A stretch of DNA of 64,000 nt from Bradyrhizobium prioriisuperbiae (GCF_032397745.1 NZ_CP135921.1:2542001-2606000), one strand, 5' to 3'; shown: positions 17,888 to 27,561, counted from the first letter of the stretch. Notes: a model not told the origin generated them from the letters alone. Numbers and translations are program-made.

Positions 17888-20620
17888 TCACTTCGCCTCC
17901 GCCTGCTTCTTCAGCGCATAAAGCGCATCCAACGCGTCGCGCGGCGACATTTCGTCGGGGTGCAGCGCGTTGACCGCCTCGATCAGAAGATCGCCGGGCC
18001 CCTTCGGTGCCGGCTCCGCCGCCGCCCGTGACGGCGTGGCAAACAATGGCAGGTCGTCGGCCAGCGCGCGCGTTGTGGATGTGCGATCCTGAGCCTCGAG
18101 TTTCGCCAGCACGGTCTTGGCGCGGGCGATCACTGGCGGCGGCAGGCCCGCAAGCTTTGCCACCTGGATGCCGTAGGAGCGGTCGGCGGCACCCGGCAGC
18201 ACCTCGTGCAGGAATACCACGTCGCCCTGCCATTCCTTCACCCGCACGGTGGCGTTGAACAGCCGCGGCAGCCGTGCCGAGAGCGCGGTCAGCTCATGAT
18301 AATGGGTGGCGAACAGCGCGCGGCAGCGGTTGGTCTCGTGCAGATGCTCGATGGTGGCCCAGGCGATCGACAGGCCGTCGAAGGTTGCGGTGCCGCGGCC
18401 GATTTCGTCCAAGATCACCAGTGCGCGTTCGCCCGCCTGATTGAGGATCGCGGCCGTTTCCACCATCTCGACCATGAAGGTCGAACGTCCCCGCGCGAGG
18501 TCATCGGCGGCGCCGACACGGGAGAACAGCCGGTCGACCACGCCGATGCGCGCGCGTTTGGCCGGCACGAAGCTGCCGATCTGCGCCAGCAGCGCAATCA
18601 ATGCGTTTTGGCGCAGGAAAGTCGATTTACCGGCCATGTTCGGACCGGTGATCAGCCAGATCTGCCCCGTGGCCTGTCCCGGTGTCGGCGACAGATTGCT
18701 GGCATTGGCGATGAACGGCTGCCCGTCGCGCTTCAGCGCCTGCTCCACCACCGGATGGCGGCCGCCTTCGATGGCAAACGCCAATGAGGTGTCGACCTCG
18801 GGGCGCGCATAATCCTGATCGATGGCGAGCTTGGCCAATGCAGTGGCGACATCCAGCAGCGCGAACGCATGCGCCGCGGCGCGGAGATCGTCGCCGGCCG
18901 CGATCACCTGCGCGCTCAGCCGGTCGAAGATCTCGAGTTCGAGCCCGAGCGCGCGCTCGCCGGCATTGGCGATCTTGGCTTCGACCTCGCCGAGTTCGGT
19001 GGTGGTGAAGCGCACCTGGCCCGCAAGCGTCTGGCGATGAATGAAGCGGGCATTGAGCGGCGGCGCCATCAGGCGGTCGCCGTGCTGGGCCGTGACCTCG
19101 ACGAAATACCCCAGCACATTGTTGTGCCGGATCTTCAGCGCCTTGACGCCGGTTTCCTCGGCATAACGCGCCTGCATGGTGGCGACCACCTGGCGCGATT
19201 CGTCACGCAGTGCGCGGGTCTCGTCCAGGGCTGTGTCATATCCGGGTCGAACGAAACCGCCGTCGCGCTTCATCAGCGGCAATTGCTCGTCCAGCGCGTT
19301 CGCCAGTTCCTGCGCGAGATCGCGCGATGGTCGCTGCAAGGCTTCGATCGCCGAAGCAATCTCTGGCGGCGGGTTGCTGAGGCGGCTGAAGATCGCCAGC
19401 GCCTGGTCGGCGGCGCTGATGCCGTCGCGCAGGCCGGCAAGATCGCGCGGACCGCCGCGGCCGACCGACAGCCGCGCCAGCCCCCGCGACATGTCGGGAG
19501 CCGCCTTCAGCGTTGTGCGAATATCATCCCTTGCAGCGCCGTCCGCAACGAACGCGCTGACCGCATCGAGCCGTCGCGTGATGGCAACGACATCCGTCAG
19601 CGGTGCGGCGAGGCGCTGCGCCAGCAGCCGCGATCCGGCGGCGGTGACGGTCGCGTCGATCGCATCGAGCAGCGAGCCGCGCCGTTCGCCGGCGAGGGTG
19701 CGGGTCAGTTCGAGATTGGCGCGGGTGGCGGAATCGATCGCCAGTGTGGTGCCGGCGGCTTCGCGGCTCGGCGGCGACAGTGGCGGACGTTTGCCGACTT
19801 GTGTGCGGTCGATATAGGTCAGCGTGGCCGCGGCCGCGGTGGCCTCCAGCCGCGACATCGCGCCGAAGCCGTCCATGGTGGCGACCGCGAAATAATCGCA
19901 CAGGCGCCGCTCGGCGGTGGCGCTGTCGAACACGTCGCGGGTCAGCGGCGTCACCGCCGGCAGCGCGCGCAGCAGCGGGCCGAGTTCTGCATCGCTGTAG
20001 AGCGCGTCGGTGACGATCACCTCGTTGGGGTTGATCCGCGCCAGTGTGGCGCTGAGTTCAGCCAGACTGCATTCGGTGACAATGAATTCCGCGGTCGAGA
20101 TGTCGATCCAGGACAGGCCGATGCGGTCGCCGCCCGGCGCCGAGGAACGAGCACGCGCGATTGCCAGCAGATAATTGTTGGCGCGGGCGTCGAGCAGATT
20201 GTCTTCGGTCAGGGTGCCGGGAGTGACCAGCCGCACCACGTCGCGGCGCACCACGCTCTTGTTGCCGCGTTTGCGCGCGGCGGCGGGATCTTCCATCTGC
20301 TCGCAGACCGCGACCCGATGGCCCTTTTCGATCAGGCGGTGCAGATAGTCGTCGGACCGCTCCACCGGCACGCCGCACATCGGGATGTCCTGCCCCAGAT
20401 GCTTGCCGCGCTTGGTCAGCATGATGCCGAGGGATTGCGACGCGATCTCGGCGTCATCGAAGAACAGCTCGTAGAAATCCCCCATGCGATAGAACAGGAG
20501 CAGGCCGGGATGGGCGGCCTTGATCTCGAGATATTGTTCCATCATCGGCGTCAGGCGCCCGACGGGTTCGGGCGGCTGTTCGGCGTTGAGCTGTGCGGGG
20601 TCGGCGGATTGGATTGTCAT
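17888..20620 (-). CDS. mutS: DNA mismatch repair protein MutS
   Basis: Recognises base mismatches and small loops and recruits MutL. The mismatch-binding Phe-x-Glu motif is in [17 protein letters not shown] near residue 50. It has connector and lever domains, then the ABC ATPase with Walker [12 protein letters not shown], the [11 protein letters not shown] signature region and Walker [18 protein letters not shown]. The C-terminal helix-turn-helix [20 protein letters not shown] precedes a short tail. The ATG at 20620 ([10 protein letters not shown]) gives 910 residues; an upstream TTG at 20638 would add six. Normal length for alphaproteobacterial MutS. It is divergent from pcaF. Confidence 0.97.
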   Translation of the reverse strand: MTIQSADPAQLNAEQPPEPVGRLTPMMEQYLEIKAAHPGLLLFYRMGDFYELFFDDAEIASQSLGIMLTKRGKHLGQDIPMCGVPVERSDDYLHRLIEKGHRVAVCEQMEDPAAARKRGNKSVVRRDVVRLVTPGTLTEDNLLDARANNYLLAIARARSSAPGGDRIGLSWIDISTAEFIVTECSLAELSATLARINPNEVIVTDALYSDAELGPLLRALPAVTPLTRDVFDSATAERRLCDYFAVATMDGFGAMSRLEATAAAATLTYIDRTQVGKRPPLSPPSREAAGTTLAIDSATRANLELTRTLAGERRGSLLDAIDATVTAAGSRLLAQRLAAPLTDVVAITRRLDAVSAFVADGAARDDIRTTLKAAPDMSRGLARLSVGRGGPRDLAGLRDGISAADQALAIFSRLSNPPPEIASAIEALQRPSRDLAQELANALDEQLPLMKRDGGFVRPGYDTALDETRALRDESRQVVATMQARYAEETGVKALKIRHNNVLGYFVEVTAQHGDRLMAPPLNARFIHRQTLAGQVRFTTTELGEVEAKIANAGERALGLELEIFDRLSAQVIAAGDDLRAAAHAFALLDVATALAKLAIDQDYARPEVDTSLAFAIEGGRHPVVEQALKRDGQPFIANASNLSPTPGQATGQIWLITGPNMAGKSTFLRQNALIALLAQIGSFVPAKRARIGVVDRLFSRVGAADDLARGRSTFMVEMVETAAILNQAGERALVILDEIGRGTATFDGLSIAWATIEHLHETNRCRALFATHYHELTALSARLPRLFNATVRVKEWQGDVVFLHEVLPGAADRSYGIQVAKLAGLPPPVIARAKTVLAKLEAQDRTSTTRALADDLPLFATPSRAAAEPAPKGPGDLLIEAVNALHPDEMSPRDALDALYALKKQAEAK

Positions 20621-20852
20621 GGCGGCGCAAACTAGCAAAGTTTGCCGGCGTGATCCCGCTATTCGCCGGAATTATCGGGGTTTTCCCCGCTTCTTGGTTC
20701 AGGCGGTGAAACCCGCAGCCAGTGCAGAGGCGGCAATTTGACTATGCGCAGCAAGCATTTGATTTCCTTCGCGCCACTTTCTAAAACTCGGCCAACCAAG
20801 GGCCTTGCCGCAACGGCGGGCCGGGCGAACGATTTGTCAGGGAGCTTTCGAC

Positions 20853-22061
20853 ATGCGTGACGTTTTTGTGTGTGATGCCGTGCGCACGCCGATCGGCCGG
20901 TTCGGCGGATCGCTGGCCAAGGTGCGGGCGGACGACCTCGGCGCCACCCCGATCAAGGCGCTGATGGCGAAGCACCCCAACCTCGACTGGTCGCAGGTCG
21001 ATGAAGTGTATTTCGGCTGCGCCAACCAGGCCGGCGAAGACAACCGCAATGTCGCGCGCATGGCGCTGCTGCTCGCGGGTCTTCCCGAAACGGTTCCCGG
21101 TCAGACCCTCAACCGCCTCTGCGCTTCGGGTCTGGACGCGGTCGGCGCCGCGGGCCGCGCCATCCGTGCCGGCGAGATCGAGTTCGCCGTTGCCGGCGGC
21201 GTTGAATCCATGACCCGCGCCCCGTTCGTGATGGGCAAGGCCACCGAGGCATTCCAGCGATCGGCGGAAACCTACGACACCACCATCGGCTGGCGTTTCA
21301 TCAATCCGCTGATGAAGCAGCAATACGGTGTCGATTCGATGCCGGAGACCGGCGAGAACGTGGCCGAAGAATTCCAGGTGTCGCGCGCGGACCAGGATGC
21401 GTTCGCGATCCGCTCCCAGCAGCGCGCCGGTGCCGCCATCGCGGCGGGCTATTTCGCCGAGGAAATCACCCCGGTCACGATCCCCGGCGGCAAGGCCGGC
21501 CCGACCATCGTCGACAAGGACGAGCATCCGCGCCCGGAAACCACCCTCGAAGGCTTGTCCAAGCTGAAGACGCCGTTCCGCAATCCCGGCACGGTGACGG
21601 CGGGCAATGCGTCGGGCGTCAATGACGGCGCGGCTGCGATGATCCTGGCGTCGGAAGCCGCGGTGAAGAAACACGGCCTGACGCCGCGCGCCCGCATTCT
21701 CGGTCTCGCCTCCGGCGCCGTGCCGCCGCGCATCATGGGCATCGGCCCGGTGCCGGCCACCCGCAAGCTGATGGAGCGTCTCGGGCTGAAGATCAGCGAT
21801 TTCGACCTGATCGAGCTCAATGAAGCGTTTGCGTCGCAGGGAATCGCGGTGCTGCGCCAGCTCGGCGTCAAGGAAGACGCTGATTTCATCAATCCGCACG
21901 GCGGCGCCATTGCGCTGGGTCATCCGCTCGGCATGAGCGGTGCGCGCCTGGTGCTGACCGCCGTCCACGGCCTGGAAAAGCGCGGCGGCAAATATGCGCT
22001 GGCCACCATGTGCGTCGGCGTCGGCCAGGGCGTGTCGGTAGCGATCGAAAAACTGAACTGA
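20853..22061 (+). CDS. pcaF: 3-oxoadipyl-CoA thiolase
   Basis: Last step of the beta-ketoadipate pathway: 3-oxoadipyl-CoA plus CoA gives succinyl-CoA and acetyl-CoA. Thiolase signatures are the nucleophile Cys in LNRLCASGLDAVG, NEAFASQGIAV, GGAIALGHPLGMSGARL with the catalytic His, and the second Cys in TMCVGVGQG. The start MRDVFVCDAVRTPIGRFGG at ATG 20853 gives 402 residues, the PcaF length; an upstream in-frame start at 20805 adds only an unrelated leader. SD-like CAGGGAG precedes it. It lies 58 bases upstream of pcaHG, which supports the PcaF call over a generic acetyl-CoA acetyltransferase. Confidence 0.93.
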   Translation: MRDVFVCDAVRTPIGRFGGSLAKVRADDLGATPIKALMAKHPNLDWSQVDEVYFGCANQAGEDNRNVARMALLLAGLPETVPGQTLNRLCASGLDAVGAAGRAIRAGEIEFAVAGGVESMTRAPFVMGKATEAFQRSAETYDTTIGWRFINPLMKQQYGVDSMPETGENVAEEFQVSRADQDAFAIRSQQRAGAAIAAGYFAEEITPVTIPGGKAGPTIVDKDEHPRPETTLEGLSKLKTPFRNPGTVTAGNASGVNDGAAAMILASEAAVKKHGLTPRARILGLASGAVPPRIMGIGPVPATRKLMERLGLKISDFDLIELNEAFASQGIAVLRQLGVKEDADFINPHGGAIALGHPLGMSGARLVLTAVHGLEKRGGKYALATMCVGVGQGVSVAIEKLN

Positions 22062-22119
22062 GCGAAACAACACAGAGCGGGATGCGGCAGATCGATGCCG
22101 CATCCGGAGGATGAACCAG

Positions 22120-22824
22120 ATGACATTCGTCTATCCGCGCGCCAGCATCGAAGAGTCCTTCGGTCCGCGCCTCTATCCAGGTTACAAGAGCACGATCAAG
22201 CGCGCGCCGCAGAAGCCACTGATCATCGCGCCGCATACACTGTCGGAACTGACTGGGCCGGTGTACGGCCATGAAACCGTCAGGGAGCACGACAGCGATC
22301 TCACGGTGCAGCACACCGGCGAGCCGATCGGCGAACGCATCATCGTGCACGGCCATGTGCAAGACGAGGATGGCCGCGGCGTTGCCAACACGCTGGTGGA
22401 GCTGTGGCAGGCCAATGCCTGCGGCCGCTACATCCATATGGTCGACCAGCATCCGGCGCCGCTCGATCCGAACTTCACCGGGGCGGGCCGCGCCGTCAGC
22501 GACGAGAAGGGGTACTACCGTTTCGTCACCATCAAGCCCGGCGCCTATCCGTGGGGCAATCACCACAACGCCTGGCGTCCCGCGCACATCCATTTCTCGG
22601 TGTTCGGCCACTCGTTCCTGTCACGTGTGGTGACCCAGATGTATTTCCCGAACGATCCGCTGTTCCCGTTCGATCCGATCTTCAATTCGATCACCGACGA
22701 GAAGGCGCGGCTGCGCATGGTGTCGAGCTTCGATCTCGACGCCACCAAGCCCGACTGGGCGCTGGCCTATCGTTTTGACATCGTAGTGCGCGGCCGCAAC
22801 GCCACGCCGCAGGAGACCCACTGA
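22120..22824 (+). CDS. pcaH: Protocatechuate 3,4-dioxygenase beta subunit
   Basis: Iron-binding subunit of the intradiol dioxygenase that cleaves protocatechuate to 3-carboxy-cis,cis-muconate. The non-haem Fe(III) ligands are visible: Tyr in ANACGRYIH, Tyr in PGAYPWGNHHNAW, and the two His in WRPAHIHFSVFG. The ATG at 22120 (MTFVYPRAS) is preferred because GGAGG ends eight bases upstream; the ATG at 22111 directly abuts that SD. About 234 residues, normal. It overlaps pcaG by one base (TGATG), as usual for the paired subunits. Confidence 0.96.
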   Translation: MTFVYPRASIEESFGPRLYPGYKSTIKRAPQKPLIIAPHTLSELTGPVYGHETVREHDSDLTVQHTGEPIGERIIVHGHVQDEDGRGVANTLVELWQANACGRYIHMVDQHPAPLDPNFTGAGRAVSDEKGYYRFVTIKPGAYPWGNHHNAWRPAHIHFSVFGHSFLSRVVTQMYFPNDPLFPFDPIFNSITDEKARLRMVSSFDLDATKPDWALAYRFDIVVRGRNATPQETH

Positions 22825-23417
22825 TGAGCGGCCTCACCCCTTCGCAGACCGTCGGTCCCTATTTCAAATACGGCCTGACGCCGGGCAGCGAGTACGCCTG
22901 GAACGATGCCTTCAGCAACGACCTAGTGACGCCGGATGTCAGCGGCGAACGCATCCGCATCGAAGGCACAGTGTTCGACGGCGACGGCAAGATCATTCCG
23001 GATTCGATGCTGGAAATCTGGCAGGCCGATGGTCAGGGCCGCTTCAACGACCCGCAGGACAAACGTTCGCTGCCGAATGCCGCGTTCCGCGGTTTCGGCC
23101 GCTGCGGCACCACCAATCAGGGCACCTATACGTTCCAGACCATCAAGCCGGGCGTCGTGCCGGGCCCGAGCGACAAGCCGCAGGCGCCGCACATCCTGCT
23201 CGCGGTCTATGCCCGCGGCATGACCCGGCAGGCGCAGACCCGGATCTATTTCGACGACGAGGCCGCAGCCAACGCCGCCGATCCGATCCTGGCGCTGGTC
23301 CCGGCCGATCGCCGCGACACGCTGATTGCGAAGCGCGATGCGGCGGCCGGCGGCATCGTCTATCGCCTCGACATCCATCTGCAGGGCGACAACGAAACCG
23401 TGTTCTTCGACGTGTGA
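22824..23417 (+). CDS. pcaG: Protocatechuate 3,4-dioxygenase alpha subunit
   Basis: Structural partner of PcaH in the alpha-beta dioxygenase. It has the family opening TPSQTVGPYFKYGLTPG, then SMLEIWQADGQGRFNDP, FGRCGTTNQGTYTFQTIKPG and APHILLAVYARGMTRQAQTRIYF. It has the same intradiol fold but lacks the full iron-ligand set, as expected. 197 residues. Translation is coupled to pcaH through a one-base overlap. The other pathway genes (pcaB, pcaC, pcaD, pcaIJ) are not in the window. Confidence 0.96.
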   Translation: MSGLTPSQTVGPYFKYGLTPGSEYAWNDAFSNDLVTPDVSGERIRIEGTVFDGDGKIIPDSMLEIWQADGQGRFNDPQDKRSLPNAAFRGFGRCGTTNQGTYTFQTIKPGVVPGPSDKPQAPHILLAVYARGMTRQAQTRIYFDDEAAANAADPILALVPADRRDTLIAKRDAAAGGIVYRLDIHLQGDNETVFFDV

Positions 23418-23534
23418 GACCCTGGGTTCGATTTCGGGTCGGATGGGTCGCTGAAGACTTCGGCGGCCCTTTAATTTTAAATTCGACCCGCCCAGAAATC
23501 GCGGGGCTTGAATTGCGTAGACGGGGGCCTACGT

Positions 23535-23560
23535 TTGGCATATGCTTTGGCATATGCCAA
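23535..23560. promoter_or_regulatory. Candidate VapBC autoregulatory operator
   Basis: A perfect 14-bp palindrome TTGGCATATGCCAA (23547-23560) is preceded by a partial copy TTGGCATATGC (23535-23545). It overlies the possible start codons of vapB. VapBC complexes usually bind such inverted repeats at their own promoter; the assignment here is by position and symmetry only. Confidence 0.6.
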
Positions 23561-23805
23561 TGGAGCGGACAGTGTTTCCCGAGCGCCACGTTAAGCTTTT
23601 CAAGAATGGCCGAAATCAAGCGGTAAGGATTCCGCGTGAGTTCGAGCTTCCTGGCGAAGATGCGATCATGCGCAGGGAAGGCGATCGGCTGATCATTGAG
23701 CCTGCCTCGCCGAAGTCGCTTCTGGCGTTACTGGCAACTCTTGCGCCCCTCGATGAGGATTTCCCTCAGATCTCTGATCTGGCGCCGGATCCCATCGAGC
23801 TCTGA
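23560..23805 (+). CDS. vapB: VapB-type antitoxin (SpoVT/AbrB fold)
   Basis: Small DNA-binding antitoxin that neutralises the PIN toxin encoded next. The swapped-hairpin AbrB domain is at VKLFKNGRNQAVRIPREFELPGEDAIMRREGDRLIIEP. The C-terminal part (LAPLDEDFPQISDLAPDP) should wrap the toxin. Three in-frame ATGs (23542, 23554, 23560) exist; the first two lie inside the palindromic operator, so 23560 is chosen (81 residues). The stop overlaps the vapC start by one base. The AT-rich stretch just upstream (about 23470-23485) differs from its surroundings, hinting that the pair was acquired. Confidence 0.88.
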   Translation: MERTVFPERHVKLFKNGRNQAVRIPREFELPGEDAIMRREGDRLIIEPASPKSLLALLATLAPLDEDFPQISDLAPDPIEL

Positions 23806-24203
23806 TGCGCTATTTGCTCGACACCAACATCGTTTCTGACCTCATCCGCAACCCTCAGGGTCGCGTCACTGCGCACATCCACGAGGTCGGTGAAGCACAA
23901 GTCTGCACCAGCATCATCGTTGCAGCAGAGCTGCGGTATGGGGCCGCGAAGAAGGGATCTCCGCGGCTCTCGGCTCAGGTTGAAGCGGTGCTTGGCAGTC
24001 TCGACGTTCTCGCCTTCGAGGCGCCTGCCGATGCAGCCTACGGCCTGATCCGCACCGGGCTCGAACGGGCAGGTAAGCCGATTGGCGGCAATGATCTGCT
24101 CATCGCCGCTCAAGCCATCGCGCTCGGCCTTACCATTGTGACTGATAATGACGCGGAGTTTGCTCGTGTTGACGGGCTTCACCGCGAGAATTGGCTTCGA
24201 TAA
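23805..24203 (+). CDS. vapC: VapC-type PIN-domain ribonuclease toxin
   Basis: Magnesium-dependent endoribonuclease; members of the family cut initiator tRNA or other RNAs to halt translation. 132 residues with the acidic active site: Asp in MRYLLDTNIVSDL, Glu in IVAAELRYGA, Asp in IGGNDLLIAAQA and Asp in TIVTDNDAEF. The C-terminal VDGLHRENW is typical. All catalytic residues are present, so the toxin should be functional. It is coupled to vapB by a one-base overlap and followed by a strong terminator. Confidence 0.93.
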   Translation: MRYLLDTNIVSDLIRNPQGRVTAHIHEVGEAQVCTSIIVAAELRYGAAKKGSPRLSAQVEAVLGSLDVLAFEAPADAAYGLIRTGLERAGKPIGGNDLLIAAQAIALGLTIVTDNDAEFARVDGLHRENWLR

Positions 24204-24271
24204 GGAGCCGGTCGCGCGCCGCGCGGTAGTTGAATCGGTCACCGCCAGCCAACTCCACAGCCAAGAAAATA

Positions 24272-24307
24272 GGGCGTCACCGTTGCGGGTGACGCCCCAA
24301 TCTTTTT
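24272..24307 (+). terminator. Terminator between vapC and emrB, possibly bidirectional
   Basis: GGGCGTCACC / GGGTGACGCCC stem with a GTTGC loop, followed on the + strand by CAATCTTTTTT. On the - strand the stem is followed by TATTTTCTT, so it may also serve the convergent emrB operon. Confidence 0.85.
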
Positions 24308-24362
24308 TGCGAGCATCTTGTCGTCAGAGGCCGATGGGCTCGCTCCAGCCGGCTCCCAATCC

Positions 24363-25928
24363 CTAATCCATCACCGCCGCATGGTCGCTCGGCCCCTGCG
24401 CCTGCTTGCGCAGTGCCGCCTTGGTCGAGCCGATCATCAAAGCTAGCGGGATCGAGCACAGCGTCACCACCATCACCAATTGGTAGTCGCGCGAAAACGC
24501 GATGATTTGTGCTTGCAGCTGCAGCATCGTGTCCATCAGCGCGCGGCCCGCGTCGGTGTTCATGTTGATCATCCGAGTCACGTCTGGCATCTGCATGGCG
24601 TTGTTGAACGGGGTGACGTGTTCATTGAGGATGGCATAGGTGCGACGGCTGCCTTGGGTGAGTTCCGCGATCACCACCGAGATGCCGATCGAGCTCGCCA
24701 CATTGCGCAGCAAAGTCAGCATCGAGGTGCCGTCGGTGCGCAGATGGTTGGGCAGGGTCAGGAAGGCCACCGTGCTCAGCGGCACGAACACCAGGCCAAG
24801 GCCAAAGCCCTGGGCGATGCTCCAGGTCACGATGCTGGGAACGCCGGTCTGGTCGGTCCAGCCGGTCATGAAAAACAGTGACAGCGCCATCAGCGACAGG
24901 CCTGAGATGATCAGCGTACGCGCCTCGATGTATTTCATCACCCGGCCGACCAGCATCATCGCCACGAAGGTGCCGCAGCCGCGGGTGGCCAGCAAAAGCC
25001 CGGCGGTGATGATCGGATAGCCGATCACATTCTGCAGATAGGGCGACGACAGCGCCATGGTGGAGAACAGCACCAGGCCCATGACGGTCATGAACACGCA
25101 GCCGCCGATGAAGTTGCGATCCTTGAAAATGGCGAACTGGATGAACGGCTTTGGCGTGGTCAGCGAGTGGGCGAAGAAATAATAGAAACCGGCGATCGAG
25201 ATGATGGTCTCGATGATGATTTCCTTGGACTCGAACCAGGCCAGCTGCTCGCCGCGATCGAGTGCGATCTGCATGGCGCCGATGCCGACCGCCAGCGCGC
25301 CGAAGCCGAACCAGTCGAATTTGAGCCCGGTATCGGTCTTGGTTTCGTCCATGAACGCCATCAGCCCCAGCACGGTGAGGATGCCGAACGGTAGATTGAC
25401 AAAAAACACCCAGTGCCAGGTGTAGGTTTCGGTCAGCCAGGCGCCGAGCGAGGGGCCCATGATCGGACCCATCATCACGCCCATGCCCCAGATCGACATC
25501 GCCTTGGCGCGTTCCTGCAGGGTGTAGGAATCGAGCATCACCGCCTGCGAGAGCGGTACCAGGGCCGCGCCGAACACACCCTGCAGCAGCCGGAACAGCA
25601 CCATCTGGGTGATGTCCTGGGCAAGGCCGCACATCACTGACGCCACGGTGAAACCGCCCGCGCAGAGGATGAAGATGCGTTTGCGGCCAAAGCGGTTGGC
25701 GATCCAGCCGACCGGCGCAGTCATGATGGCGGCGGCGACGATATAGGAGGTCAGCACCCAGTTGATCTGGTCCTGCGATGCTGACAGCGTGCCCTGCATG
25801 TAAGGCAGCGCCACGTTGGCGATCGTGGTGTCGAGCGCCTGCATGATGGTCGCCGTCATGGCGCAGATGGTCACCATGTTGCGGCGAAAGCCGGGGACCG
25901 CCGCCGAGGAGGTGGCGGCGGCGGTCAC
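24363..25928 (-). CDS. emrB: DHA2-family MFS multidrug efflux permease (EmrB type)
   Basis: Inner-membrane proton-driven drug exporter with about 14 membrane segments in 521 residues. The family motif LDTTIANVALPYMQG lies near residue 33, followed by WVLTSYIVAAAIMTAPVGWIA and the loop 2-3 motif NRFGRKRIF. It probably forms a tripartite pump with the EmrA-type adaptor encoded upstream and an outer-membrane TolC. No TolC gene is present here. The GTG start overlaps emrA by four bases (GTGA). The substrate is unknown. The MarR gene at the head of the operon suggests induction by a phenolic or similar ligand. Confidence 0.93.
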   Translation of the reverse strand: MTAAATSSAAVPGFRRNMVTICAMTATIMQALDTTIANVALPYMQGTLSASQDQINWVLTSYIVAAAIMTAPVGWIANRFGRKRIFILCAGGFTVASVMCGLAQDITQMVLFRLLQGVFGAALVPLSQAVMLDSYTLQERAKAMSIWGMGVMMGPIMGPSLGAWLTETYTWHWVFFVNLPFGILTVLGLMAFMDETKTDTGLKFDWFGFGALAVGIGAMQIALDRGEQLAWFESKEIIIETIISIAGFYYFFAHSLTTPKPFIQFAIFKDRNFIGGCVFMTVMGLVLFSTMALSSPYLQNVIGYPIITAGLLLATRGCGTFVAMMLVGRVMKYIEARTLIISGLSLMALSLFFMTGWTDQTGVPSIVTWSIAQGFGLGLVFVPLSTVAFLTLPNHLRTDGTSMLTLLRNVASSIGISVVIAELTQGSRRTYAILNEHVTPFNNAMQMPDVTRMINMNTDAGRALMDTMLQLQAQIIAFSRDYQLVMVVTLCSIPLALMIGSTKAALRKQAQGPSDHAAVMD

Positions 25929-27082
25929 CGGTTGTCCTCCTTCGCGGATGCGGAGGAGAAACCGAACAGGCCGGCGAGCGACCGGCGATGCCCGGTGTCG
26001 ATCCAGACGTAGGTGCTCATGCCGGCTTTCAGCTTGCGCACGGCGGCGTCGTGGGTGTCGAAGTAGATTCGCACCGGCACGCGCTGCACCACCTTGACGA
26101 AATTGCCGGTGGCGTTCTGCGGCGGCAGGATCGCGAACTGCGCGCCGGTGCCGGGGCTGAGCGAGCCCACCGTGCCCTTGAACTCATGATCGGGAAACGC
26201 ATCGACGCTCAGCGTCACCGGCTGCCCGAGCCCGACATAAGTGAAATCGGATTCCTTCAGGTTGGCGTCGACCCAGGGCTTGGCGTCATCGATGATGGTG
26301 AACACCGGGGTGCCAGCGGCGATGAAGCGTCCCAGCTGGATGCTGTCGACCTGGGTCGCGGTGCCGTCGATCGGAGCCTTCAGCACGGTGTGGTCGAGGT
26401 TGCGCTGTGCCTCGCCGAGCGCCGCATCGGCCTGGCGATAGGGCGGAAACTGCTCCAGCGGCAGGTCCGGATTGTTCAGGAGCTGATTCTTGGTGCTGGC
26501 CAGTTGCTGCTGCAGCAGTTCGAGTTGCGCCCGCGCCACCACGAGGTTGGTGATCGAAGTGTCGAGATCGAGCTGCGAGCCGAAATTCTGTTTGGCCAGG
26601 GTGGTCTTGCGCTCGACGTCGCGCTGCTTGAGGTCGACGCCTTGCTTGGCGAGATCGAGCATCTGCGTGTAGGACGCATAATTCGACTTCAGGGTGTTGA
26701 AGTTGGTTTTCGCGGTCTCGCGATTGGCCTGCGCCTGTTGCAGCGCAAGCTGGAACGGCACCGGATCGATTTCGAACAGCTCGTCGCCGGCTTTGACCTT
26801 CTGCCCTTCCTTGATCAGCACCTTGTCGATCTTGCCGGAGATGTCCGGCGTGATCAGCACTTTTTGGGCGCCGACATAGGCGTCATCGGTGGTCGCGTAA
26901 CGTCCACCCGACAGATAAAAAGCCAGGCCGCCGATCACGGCGATCAGCGGCAGCACCACGAGAAGCAGCGTGCGGCGGTTGTCGCGCAGGCGCTGACCCA
27001 GGCTCTTGCGGGTGCCGCCGTCCGATGCCGGCTTCTCCGGCTGAGTCTGGTCGGGCGGGAATTTCAGAACGGGATCAGCCAT
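25925..27082 (-). CDS. emrA: HlyD-family membrane fusion protein (EmrA type)
   Basis: Periplasmic adaptor anchored by one membrane segment (TLLLVVLPLIAVIGGLAFYL) after a short cytoplasmic tail. It continues with YATTDDAYVGAQKVLITPDISGKI, a barrel-sandwich lipoyl half, a coiled-coil hairpin at about 125-225, the second lipoyl half (APIDGTATQVDSIQLGRFI) and a beta-barrel. The ATG at 27082 (MADPVLKFPPDQTQ) is chosen over an upstream start at 27172 that would run deep into marR. It overlaps marR by eight bases and emrB by four, so the three are one operon. Confidence 0.93.
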   Translation of the reverse strand: MADPVLKFPPDQTQPEKPASDGGTRKSLGQRLRDNRRTLLLVVLPLIAVIGGLAFYLSGGRYATTDDAYVGAQKVLITPDISGKIDKVLIKEGQKVKAGDELFEIDPVPFQLALQQAQANRETAKTNFNTLKSNYASYTQMLDLAKQGVDLKQRDVERKTTLAKQNFGSQLDLDTSITNLVVARAQLELLQQQLASTKNQLLNNPDLPLEQFPPYRQADAALGEAQRNLDHTVLKAPIDGTATQVDSIQLGRFIAAGTPVFTIIDDAKPWVDANLKESDFTYVGLGQPVTLSVDAFPDHEFKGTVGSLSPGTGAQFAILPPQNATGNFVKVVQRVPVRIYFDTHDAAVRKLKAGMSTYVWIDTGHRRSLAGLFGFSSASAKEDNR

Positions 27083-27548
27083 AACGTTGTGCCTTTGTCT
27101 TGGTATCGCTGGCGCTTTGCACCGCGTCGCGTACGTTGTCCTTGATGTGTTCGAGCCGGGCGACGAGGCCATCGGCGTCTGCCGCCGTCATGCCGCCAAG
27201 CGCGGTCTCGGTGATTTCGGCGCGCAGTTCTGCGAGCTTGTCGAGTAGCGGCCGGGCCGCGGGCCGCAGATAAAGCCGGTTGACGCGGCGGTCGCTGGCG
27301 TCGGCGCGGCGTTCGATCAGGTCATTGTCGCAGAGCCGGTCGATCAGTCGCGTCAGGGTGATCGGCTGCACTTCCATCAGGTCCGCGAGCTCGGATTGCT
27401 TCAGGCCTTCGGTGCGTTCGAGTTTCGCCAGCACCGCCCACTGGGCGCGGGTGATGCCGAACCGCGTCGCCAGCTTGTCGGCATAAAGCCGCACCATGCG
27501 TTGGGTCTCGAACAGGACGAACAGAAAATCGGTATTGCTCCTCGGCAT
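27075..27548 (-). CDS. MarR-family transcriptional regulator
   Basis: Winged-helix repressor, probably of its own efflux operon. It contains RAQWAVLAKLERTEGLKQSELADLMEVQPITLTRLIDRL (recognition helix) and the wing DLIERRADASDRRVNRLYLRPA. The start MPRSNTDFLF at 27548 is preferred, with GGGAG about nine bases upstream; the ATG at 27566 would lie inside the palindromic operator. About 157 residues. It overlaps emrA and shares its promoter. The ligand is unknown; MarR repressors of EmrAB pumps often release DNA on binding phenolic compounds. Confidence 0.92.
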   Translation of the reverse strand: MPRSNTDFLFVLFETQRMVRLYADKLATRFGITRAQWAVLAKLERTEGLKQSELADLMEVQPITLTRLIDRLCDNDLIERRADASDRRVNRLYLRPAARPLLDKLAELRAEITETALGGMTAADADGLVARLEHIKDNVRDAVQSASDTKTKAQRYG

Positions 27549-27561
27549 GGCCGGCAGCTCC

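Noticed and set aside
17868..18233. N-terminal extension of the DUF3088 frame into mutS
   Set aside because: The extension is out of frame with MutS and has no family similarity; the ATG at 17867 gives a complete DUF3088.
18869..20635. 588-codon open frame antisense to mutS
   Set aside because: Shadow of mutS; composition is typical of an antisense GC-rich frame and shows no motif.
20853..22061. Thiolase at 20.9 kb as the PHB enzyme PhaA
   Set aside because: Its neighbours are pcaHG and a separate thiolase lies between phaR and phaB at 43.9 kb.
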